From Caulobacter sp. (lineage in GTDB: Bacteria > Pseudomonadota > Alphaproteobacteria > Caulobacterales > Caulobacteraceae), in contig JAUXMY010000014.1 of the NCBI GenBank assembly GCA_030683005.1, forward strand, positions 57,269 through 121,268: 64,000 nt of DNA, in the 5' to 3' direction. The notes under the pieces are model-generated. The model was not told where the DNA came from. It did no database searches and saw only the letters and a list, made by a program, of their open reading frames with translations. Of the stretch, positions 57,203 through 64,000 are shown in pieces. The translations under genes and the position numbers were made by a program. Position 1 is the stretch's first letter, and every line of letters begins with the position of its first letter.

Positions 57203-57907
57203 ATGCCGACGCTCGACCTCGCCGTCCTGATCCTCTTCCTGGTCTGCTGGCTGTTCTACGAGCCGCTGCTCAGGCTGCTGTCGCGGGGCGCGTCGCTGAA
57301 CAGCGACATGACGGTGATCCGGGGCGCCTGGATGGGCCAGATGGCGGGCCGTGAGAACCGGCTGATGGACGCCAACCTCCTGGGTCACGCCCTCAACTCG
57401 GCGTCCTTCTTCGCCTCCTCCAACCTGCTGCTGATCGCCGCCTCGGCCGGCGCGCTCTTCGGCGGCGAGAGCACCTTCGCCAGCGTGTCGAGCCTGGAGG
57501 TGATCAAGACCTCGACCCGCTTCCTGTTCGAGGGCCAGCTGGCGCTGATGGTGGTCGTGCTGGCGCGCGGTCTGCTGGCCTTCATCTGGGCCATCCGGCA
57601 GATGAACTACAGCCTGGCGATCATGGGCGCGACGCCGGACGGGGAGCCCGTCGATCCGGCGCTGCAGGCCGCGTTCGGCGACGCTGCGTCACGGACGCTG
57701 AACCCGGCGCTGTCGTCGTTCAACGCCGGGGTGCGCGGTTACTATTTCGCGCTGGCCGCCGCGGCCTGGCTGTTCGGGCCTCTGGCCTTCGCCATCGCCA
57801 CCATCGGCGCCGTGGCCCTGCTGGTCTGGCGGCAGCGCCGCTCGCCGGCGGCCAGGGCCATCGCAGACCTGCGCAAGGCGATCGACGGGGCGTCAGGGCA
57901 AGCCTAG
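57203..57907 (+). CDS. DUF599 family membrane protein
   Basis: GAWMGQMAGRENRLMDANLLGHALNSASFFASSNLLLIAASAGALF; RGYYFALAAAAWLFGPLAF. Confidence 0.9.
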   Translation: MPTLDLAVLILFLVCWLFYEPLLRLLSRGASLNSDMTVIRGAWMGQMAGRENRLMDANLLGHALNSASFFASSNLLLIAASAGALFGGESTFASVSSLEVIKTSTRFLFEGQLALMVVVLARGLLAFIWAIRQMNYSLAIMGATPDGEPVDPALQAAFGDAASRTLNPALSSFNAGVRGYYFALAAAAWLFGPLAFAIATIGAVALLVWRQRRSPAARAIADLRKAIDGASGQA

Positions 57908-58234
57908 CTCGGCCTGCTGCTTCCTTGTGAGTTTGGCCGCGATCAGGCCGTACGCCGTCTTCAGCCAGTCGGCGACGTCCGCCTCGTCCTGGCCGGACAG
58001 CGCCTCGAACCACACCCATTTGGCGCGGGCCAGATAGGGCGCGGGCTTGCCAGGGCCGGTCTCGGTCAGCACCTCGAAGGCGATGTCGCTGGCCTTGAAG
58101 CTGAACCCGCCATCCGGCGAGCGGACGGCGAACATCTTGTCGCCGACCTTCCAGACGTTCTCGCCGCCCCACTGGACGTCCATCCGCGTCCCCGGCAGTC
58201 CGGCGCAGACGGCGTCGAAAGCCTCGGGCGTCAT
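57893..58234 (-). CDS. MmcQ/YjbR family DNA-binding-like protein
   Basis: [56 protein letters not shown]...[13 protein letters not shown]. Confidence 0.9.
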   Translation of the reverse strand: MTPEAFDAVCAGLPGTRMDVQWGGENVWKVGDKMFAVRSPDGGFSFKASDIAFEVLTETGPGKPAPYLARAKWVWFEALSGQDEADVADWLKTAYGLIAAKLTRKQQAELGLP

Positions 58235-58241
58235 CGGGGCG

Positions 58242-58895
<654 letters not shown>

Positions 58896-59035
58896 GATGT
58901 CCTCGCGATCTCACAGGCGACAGATATAGGCGCGCTGCGACGAAATTTCACGAATCCCGAACCGCGCTTGCCGGGGGGCGCCTGATCAGTATATTCCGCG
59001 CCTTCCGCAAACGGCGCTCACGCGCCGCGACGTGG

Positions 59036-59125
59036 GGTGAGGTGGCCGAGTGGTCGATGGCGCACGCTTGGAAAGCGTGTGTAGGTTAACGCCTACCGTG
59101 GGTTCGAATCCCACTCTCACCGCCA
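59036..59125 (+). tRNA. tRNA-Ser (anticodon GGA), CCA encoded; probable phage attachment locus
   Basis: ggtgagg tg gccgagtggtcgatggc gcacgcttGGAaagcgtgt gtaggttaacgcctac cgtgggttcgaatcccac tctcacc g cca; long variable arm. Confidence 0.95.
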
Positions 59126-59227
59126 CGGCTCCCCCGCTGACCGCCGCAGGTTGCGCGAAAATCCCTTAGATGGCTTGCTGTCGCCCGGCTCGGTCGCCGC
59201 TGGTCGCCGCTCTATCCCGCTGGTCAA

Positions 59228-59260
59228 CTTAGGGCGGGTCTTAGGGCGCGACTTAGGGTG
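59228..59260. repeat. Three tandem iterons CTTAGGG(C/T)G at exact 12-bp spacing
   Basis: 59228 cttagggcg, 59240 cttagggcg, 59252 cttagggtg between tRNA-Ser and integrase. Confidence 0.85.
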
Positions 59261-59282
59261 GCGGGGTCATTTAGGCGGCCGT

Positions 59283-60515
59283 ATGTTCGGCATCCGTTCA
59301 GGGGAGACCATGGCCCGCGAGATCAACAGACTGACGACCAAGACGGTGGAGGCGCTGGACGAACCGGGCCTGCACGCCGACGGCGCCGGCCTGTATCTGC
59401 GCATCGATCAGACCGGGTCCAAGCGTTGGGTGATGGTCTATTTCTGGCGTGGCAAGCGCCGGGAGATGGGGCTGGGCTCGGCCGCGCCCGTCACCGGGGT
59501 CAGCCTGAAGGCCGCACGCCTCGCCGCCGGCGCCGCCCGCGAGCAACTGGCCCAGGGCATCGACCCCATCGAGGCGCGCCGCCTCGAGGCCGCCGCCGTC
59601 TCGCCCCGCACGTTCGGTGAACAGGCCCTGGCCGTCATCGCCGAGCTGGAGACCGGCTGGCGCAGCCCCAAGGCCGGGCCGCAGTGGACGGCCAGCCTGA
59701 AGCAGCACGCCGCCGCGATCTGGGATCGGCCCGTCGCGGCGATCGACACGCCCGACGTCCTGTCGGTGCTGACGCCGATCTGGCAGACCATTCCCGAAAC
59801 CGCCACCCGCGTGCGCGCCCGCATCGAGCGGGTGCTGGACGTCGCCCGCATCGAGGGCCGCCGCTCGGGCGAGAACCCGGCCCGCTGGCGCGGCCACCTG
59901 CAGCTGATGCTGGCCCGCCAGATCCGCGAGCGGGGCCACCACGCGGCGCTGGCTTATGAACAGCTGCCGGACTTCATCGCCCGCCTGCGCGCGCGGCCGG
60001 CGACGGCGGCGCGCGCCATGGAATGGGCCATCCTGACCGCAACCCGCACCAGCGAGACGCGCGAGGCGACCTGGGGCGAGATCCACGGCGATGTCTGGAT
60101 CATCCCGCGCGAGCGGATGAAGGCCGGCCGCGACCACCGCGTGCCGCTGACGCCGCGCCTGCTGGAGATCCTGGACGAGATGGCCCCGGCCCGCGCCGCC
60201 GGCGACTACATCTTCCCCGGCGACCAGCGGATCGAGCCGCTGTCGCGCATGGCCATGCTGATGCTGCTGCGCCGGATGGACGTGACCGACGTCACGGTGC
60301 ACGGATTCCGCTCCGCCTTCCGAGACTGGGCCGGCGACTGCACCAGCCACCCGCGCGAGGTGATCGAGGAAGCCCTCGCCCACGTCGTCGGCGGCGCGGT
60401 CGAGCGGGCCTATCGCCGCCGCGACGCCCTGGCCAAGCGCCGGGCGCTGATGACCGACTGGGCCACGTTCTGCGCCACGCCGGCGGGCAGCAACGTAATT
60501 CCGTTCCGGGCCTAG
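59283..60515 (+). CDS. int: Tyrosine-recombinase integrase (DUF4102/P4-type)
   Basis: LTTKTVEALDEPGLHADGAGLYLRIDQTGSKRWVMVYFWRGKRREMGLGSA...LAAGAAREQLAQGIDPIEARR; catalytic EWAILTATRTSETREATWGEI, HGFRSAFRDW, HVVGGAVERAYRRRD; ATG 59311 is an alternative. Confidence 0.95.
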   Translation: MFGIRSGETMAREINRLTTKTVEALDEPGLHADGAGLYLRIDQTGSKRWVMVYFWRGKRREMGLGSAAPVTGVSLKAARLAAGAAREQLAQGIDPIEARRLEAAAVSPRTFGEQALAVIAELETGWRSPKAGPQWTASLKQHAAAIWDRPVAAIDTPDVLSVLTPIWQTIPETATRVRARIERVLDVARIEGRRSGENPARWRGHLQLMLARQIRERGHHAALAYEQLPDFIARLRARPATAARAMEWAILTATRTSETREATWGEIHGDVWIIPRERMKAGRDHRVPLTPRLLEILDEMAPARAAGDYIFPGDQRIEPLSRMAMLMLLRRMDVTDVTVHGFRSAFRDWAGDCTSHPREVIEEALAHVVGGAVERAYRRRDALAKRRALMTDWATFCATPAGSNVIPFRA

Positions 60516-60532
60516 AGCGGGCAGGCGCGCCC

Positions 60533-60817
60533 ATGCCCCGCCCCCGTCACGAACCCGGCGTTCCCGTCGCCCAGCTGGCGGCCCAGGCGCACTGTGTCGG
60601 CGTCGGCTTCCATTGCCAGGCCTGCGCCCATACCCGCCGCGTGGCGTGGGCCGCGCTGTTGCCGCGCCTGCGCGCCCTGGGGCTGGACCCGGAGACGACG
60701 GGGGTGCGGGACCTGTGGCGCCACGCCCGCCGCCCCTGCGACCAGTGCGGCGGGCTGGACTTCGAAACCCGCCCGGCCTGGCGCGGCCTGCCCGGCGCCG
60801 ACGGCACGGCGGCTTGA
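60533..60817 (+). CDS. Hypothetical element-encoded putative zinc-ribbon protein
   Basis: MPRPRHEPGVPVAQLAAQAHCVGVGFHCQACAHTRRVAWAALLPRLRALGLDPETTGVRDLWRHARRPCDQCGGLDFETRPAWRGL; CxxC pairs (CQAC, CDQC). Confidence 0.7.
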   Translation: MPRPRHEPGVPVAQLAAQAHCVGVGFHCQACAHTRRVAWAALLPRLRALGLDPETTGVRDLWRHARRPCDQCGGLDFETRPAWRGLPGADGTAA

Positions 60818-60833
60818 GCGGCGCGGGCAAACG

Positions 60834-60863
60834 AAAAAAGGCCCCGCCGTTTCCAGCGGGGCC
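60834..60863 (-). terminator. Rho-independent terminator (leftward phage transcripts)
   Basis: Minus strand GGCCCCGC-TGGAAACG-GCGGGGCC followed by TTTTTT. Confidence 0.88.
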
Positions 60864-60956
60864 TTGCGTGATCCTGTTGAACCGTCGAGCGCGCGTTACA
60901 TGGCCGCCTCCTGTCTGGTCTCTTCGTCGGCCACACAGGCCTTCTACCCTACAACG

Positions 60957-60989
60957 AAAAAGGCCCCCGGCGCTTTCGCACCGGGGGCC
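60957..60989 (-). terminator. Second Rho-independent terminator
   Basis: Minus strand GGCCCCCGG-TGCGAAAGCG-CCGGGGGCC followed by TTTTT. Confidence 0.9.
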
Positions 60990-61057
60990 AGTCCTCGCGG
61001 ACGTCATGGGAGGAGCGCGGGAGACGTCCGCGGAATGTCGTCAGATCGCCGCCGGCG

Positions 61058-61381
61058 TCAGAACGGCCAGTACCAGGGCCGCTCGATCTTGCGCTTCATC
61101 TCGGCGTCGCGCTTCTCGCAGCCGTTGATGATGTTGAAGCCCGTCGCCTTGTCGTCGTTGGCGCGGTTCAGCTGGCCGGTCTCGGCCACGCCGTAGAGCT
61201 GCCAGTCGAGGGCGGGATCGCCGCTGTCCTGGATGGTCGCGTGCGGCGTCGGCGTGGTCAGCACCGACCGGGCCAGCTCGCTACAGCCCGTTGCACTCAC
61301 CGTGCTGCAGGCAGCGCAGGCGAGCGCGAGCGACGCGGTCACGATCAGTCGGAGCGGCGTTGCGAATGGCGTCCTGGGCAT
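61058..61381 (-). CDS. Putative phage lipoprotein, o-spanin (Rz1/LysC-like) candidate
   Basis: MPRTPFATPLRLIVTASLALACAACSTVSATGCSEL...TTPTPHATIQDSGD; lipoprotein-like N-terminus, starts in another frame inside the i-spanin-like gene. Confidence 0.6.
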   Translation of the reverse strand: MPRTPFATPLRLIVTASLALACAACSTVSATGCSELARSVLTTPTPHATIQDSGDPALDWQLYGVAETGQLNRANDDKATGFNIINGCEKRDAEMKRKIERPWYWPF

Positions 61382-61619
61382 CGGAGACTTCCTTGTCCGT
61401 GGCCTGGCCACGATCCTCGAGGCGGCCGATTTCGTTGATGGCCTCGACGGCCGATGTGGTGCGGGCCTCGCCCATGGCCGTGGCGTCCCGCGCCGCCCGC
61501 ACCTCATCGCCCCGGCTGCATCGGCCGAGGACGAACAGCAGGGCGACCAGCAGCAGGACGCCGCCGGCGACGACGGCCCAGCCCCGGGGGTCGAGGAAAC
61601 GGAAGAGCTCGCGCATCAT
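61281..61619 (-). CDS. Putative i-spanin (Rz-like) membrane protein
   Basis: MMRELFRFLDPRGWAVVAGGVLLLVALLFVLGRCSRGDEVRAARDATAMGEARTTSAVEAINEIGRLEDRGQATDKEVSDAQDAIRNA; N-terminal TM plus charged helix, next to endolysin. Confidence 0.65.
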   Translation of the reverse strand: MMRELFRFLDPRGWAVVAGGVLLLVALLFVLGRCSRGDEVRAARDATAMGEARTTSAVEAINEIGRLEDRGQATDKEVSDAQDAIRNAAPTDRDRVARARLRCLQHGECNGL

Positions 61620-61969
61620 TCCCAGTCCTTCGGATACTCGGGCAGCGGGACGGTCTGGCCCGCCAGCGCATGGGTGCAGTCGCCCAGGAACTGGATCTGG
61701 CCATCCGTCACGAACGAGTGGCAGACCCGCTGCGGGATATCGAGCTTCTCGCCGGCGAAGATCCGGTCGGCCTCGTCGTCGGTGATCGGCCGCTTTCCGC
61801 GCAACAGCAGCGACGGCGTGAAGGTCGGCTTGGCCTCGTCGCCGTTGAAGCCCCAGCGCGGACCAGCGCCAGCGCCTGTCGGCACCATGTGCGGCTGCTG
61901 GCAGGCCGGGCAGAACAGGAAATATCCACCATCGCCTGCCTGCTCGACCCAGCGCGAGAGGACGCCCAT
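61616..61969 (-). CDS. DUF6527-like phage protein
   Basis: GYFLFCPACQQPHMVPTGAGAGPRWGFNGDEAKPTFTPSLLLRG...VCHSFVTDGQIQFLGDCTHALAGQTVPLPEYP. Confidence 0.8.
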   Translation of the reverse strand: MGVLSRWVEQAGDGGYFLFCPACQQPHMVPTGAGAGPRWGFNGDEAKPTFTPSLLLRGKRPITDDEADRIFAGEKLDIPQRVCHSFVTDGQIQFLGDCTHALAGQTVPLPEYPKDWE

Positions 61970-62589
61970 CAGACCGCTCCCCCGTACAGCGCGGCCTCGG
62001 CGGCGCGGCGGCGGACAAGGCCGTTCATGACCTTGCCGTCGTTCTTGTTCCACGCCGCGAACTGGGCGCGGGCCCCGGCGAAGTCGCCGGCCCTGTGCTT
62101 GCGCAGCAGGGTGCTGTCGCCCAGCCCCTCGGCGATCGTGTCGTCGTCGATGTCGAGCCCGACGTTGTAGGCGAAGCTGACCAGGGCATCGAACTGGTTC
62201 TGGGTCGTCGGGGCCCCGGCCAGCAGCTGGTTCACGCCCCGCTCGAATTCGGCCAGGTCGCGGGCGAACAGACGGTCGGCCTTTTCCTTCGTCCACACCG
62301 CACCCAGCGGAATCGGTCCGCCGTCTTCGTCGCGCGTGGTTCCCCAGCCGCAGGTGATCGGCAGGCCGTTGCGGCTGCCGGGATCCTTGTAGGCCGTGAG
62401 CCGCAGCTGCTCGAAGCTGTGGATCAGGTCGATGCCGCGCCGGCTGACGCGCAGGCCGGAGGCCGGGGCCGCCGGCGCAACGGGCGCGGCGACGCCGCCA
62501 GAGATCGCGCGGTTGATCAGGTCGACGTCCGCCTGGGTCAGCGGCGCGCCTTTGACGACGCGCACGGCGTCGAACAGGGCCTTGCTCAT
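61969..62589 (-). CDS. Phage endolysin, GH24 lysozyme
   Basis: GIDLIHSFEQLRLTAYKDPGSRNGLPITCGWGTTRDEDG (E-D-T catalytic layout), NQFDALVSFAYNVG. Confidence 0.9.
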   Translation of the reverse strand: MSKALFDAVRVVKGAPLTQADVDLINRAISGGVAAPVAPAAPASGLRVSRRGIDLIHSFEQLRLTAYKDPGSRNGLPITCGWGTTRDEDGGPIPLGAVWTKEKADRLFARDLAEFERGVNQLLAGAPTTQNQFDALVSFAYNVGLDIDDDTIAEGLGDSTLLRKHRAGDFAGARAQFAAWNKNDGKVMNGLVRRRAAEAALYGGAV

Positions 62590-62699
62590 GATGTCCTCGG
62601 GGATGAACGGCCACGGCCGTCAGGAGCCGCCGGCGAGGCGGCGATCAGGGTGCGCGCCGCGCTCGCACCGGCGGCGCGAACGGCGTTCGCGTCAGTGGG

Positions 62700-63023
62700 C
62701 TACAGCGGGCCCGAGGCCCAGCGGTTGAAGCGCGGCCAGCATGATCGCCACAGCACCTTGACCAGGCCGATCAGCGACACCGTGGCCAGGGCCGTGGCCA
62801 GGGCCGCTTCCGACACCGTGGCCTGCACCACGTCGGACCAGATGACCCAGCCGCGCAGCCCGGCGCTGACGCCCAGCAGGTCCCAGGCCAGCCGCTCCAG
62901 GTAGGGGGCGGACACGGTCCATTCCAGGCGGGGGTTCAGCACCTCTGTCCGTAGCAGGGTGAAGATGAAGGCGAGGCACAATCCGCTCGCCGCGATCCAG
63001 TCCAGCGTCGACGCGGCGTCCAT
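62700..63023 (-). CDS. Hypothetical phage membrane protein
   Basis: MDAASTLDWIAASGLCLAFIFTLLRTEVLNPRLEW...; hydrophobic spans; 1-nt overlap with the upstream holin-like gene. Confidence 0.65.
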   Translation of the reverse strand: MDAASTLDWIAASGLCLAFIFTLLRTEVLNPRLEWTVSAPYLERLAWDLLGVSAGLRGWVIWSDVVQATVSEAALATALATVSLIGLVKVLWRSCWPRFNRWASGPL

Positions 63024-63391
63024 CACAGATCTCCCGACTTGCGCTTGAGCACATCGCCCAGCAGGTCGCCGACCTTGTCGCGCAGGATCGGCAGCGCCTT
63101 CCAGGCGATGACGCCGATGATCACCTTGACCCCGCCCACGGCCTCGGGCGAGGCGGCGCTGTCCAGCTGCAGCCAGTGCGCCACCAGCGGGCCGATGAAG
63201 GCCGCGCACAGCGCGCCGACCAGCCAGGCCAGGGCGGCCTCGACCATCGCCACCCGCAGGTGGCCGGGCGGCCATGGCCGGGGCGCGGCCAGCATGGCCA
63301 GCAGCGTCAGCAGCCCGCCCAGGAACCCGCCGACCACCGCCGGCGCATGCTCCAGCATCCCGCGCCACCAGGCCGGATCACGATAAGGCAT
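63023..63391 (-). CDS. Holin-like phage membrane protein
   Basis: AVVGGFLGGLLTLLAMLAAPRPWPPGHLRVAMVEAALAWLVGALCAAFIGPLVAHWL...; directly upstream of the endolysin module. Confidence 0.6.
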   Translation of the reverse strand: MPYRDPAWWRGMLEHAPAVVGGFLGGLLTLLAMLAAPRPWPPGHLRVAMVEAALAWLVGALCAAFIGPLVAHWLQLDSAASPEAVGGVKVIIGVIAWKALPILRDKVGDLLGDVLKRKSGDL

Positions 63392-63423
63392 GACGCCCTC
63401 CCCCTACGCACCGCCCGCGGCGG

Positions 63424-63999
63424 TCAACCGATGATCATCAAGAAGCGCCGGATCTTCGCGGCCAGCGCCTGGAACAGGGTGGTCAGCGCGGGGCCGGGCG
63501 TCTGGGTCAGATCAAACGAACGCCAGTGCCCCCGCGCCAGGGTGCGATCTGCCGTGGCGGCGCCGAACAGGTTCAGCCGCCCGCGCTTCGACAGTCGGGG
63601 GGTCGGGGTCGCCGGACGATCGATGACCCTGCCGATGGCCCGCCCCAGAGACAGGACGGCGCCGGCGCCGCGCTCCAGCGTCCGGGCCACGCCCCTGGCC
63701 AGCGCGGGCGTCGCGTCCACCGCCAGGGCCAGATCGACATCGGTGTCCGTCGCCCCGACCGAATAGGTCAGGATGATCAGCCCCTGGCCGCCTGTGCCGC
63801 CGGCGCTGTGGCCGCCGCCGCCGCCGCCGCCATAGGCGCCGCCGTTTCCGCCCACCGGCCCGGTGCCCGTGGAGCGCCCGCCGCAGCCGCCGCCGCCCGC
63901 GCCGCAGCCGTAGCCGCCGCCGAACTCGTCGTTGTCAGATCCCGCGCCGCCGGTCAGGGCGCTGGTGGTCGAACCGCCGCCGGCGCCGCCGCCGCTGCC
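63424..63999 (-). CDS. Glycine-rich phage tail/fibre protein, C-terminal part (5' end beyond window)
   Basis: Frame is open to the window edge: ...GSGGGAGGGSTTSALTGGAGSDNDEFGGGYGCGAGGGGCGGRSTGTGPVGGNGGAYGGGGGGGHSAGGTGGQGLIILTYSVGATDTDVDLA... Confidence 0.75.
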   Translation of the reverse strand, partial: GSGGGAGGGSTTSALTGGAGSDNDEFGGGYGCGAGGGGCGGRSTGTGPVGGNGGAYGGGGGGGHSAGGTGGQGLIILTYSVGATDTDVDLALAVDATPALARGVARTLERGAGAVLSLGRAIGRVIDRPATPTPRLSKRGRLNLFGAATADRTLARGHWRSFDLTQTPGPALTTLFQALAAKIRRFLMIIG

Positions 64000-64000
64000 G

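Noticed and set aside
59298-61007. 569-aa minus-strand ORF antisense to the integrase
   Set aside because: Runs through two terminators and is R/G/A-rich low complexity; no support

Overview
This 64 kb window is high-GC alphaproteobacterial chromosome. Gene content looks Caulobacteraceae/Phenylobacterium-like, but that is inference only. Positions 1 to about 59 kb carry ordinary and accessory chromosomal genes. These include a candidate catabolic locus (TonB receptor, formylglycine sulfatase, membrane AraC regulator, GMC oxidoreductase, enolase-superfamily enzyme, GPH symporter), a tripartite ABC exporter, tRNA-Arg(CCU), an RpoH-like sigma factor, a Baeyer-Villiger-type monooxygenase, SelO, and acyl-CoA ligases with hydrolases. 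Further along are a ParDE-like toxin-antitoxin pair, a FolM-like/FolB block, an EnvZ/OmpR-like system, ProC, Lgt, PgeF, a three-gene 2-oxoacid oxidoreductase cluster, cell-wall enzymes, MsrA and tRNA-Ser(GGA). Directly after tRNA-Ser lies the left end of a prophage or integrative element: tyrosine integrase, then a leftward lysis module (glycine-rich tail protein, holin-like proteins, GH24 endolysin, DUF6527-like protein, overlapping spanin-like pair). It continues past the window. The signals most worth following are: (i) an inverted pair of ~50-60 bp elements built from GGAGACA heptamers, flanking a ~9 kb block; (ii) three exact 12-bp-spaced CTTAGGG iterons between tRNA-Ser and the integrase; (iii) the sulfatase locus; (iv) unannotated tiny genes, including a 26-aa membrane peptide. 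No CRISPR array, rRNA or recognisable multi-gene defence system was seen. Many long antisense ORFs in the track are GC artefacts.
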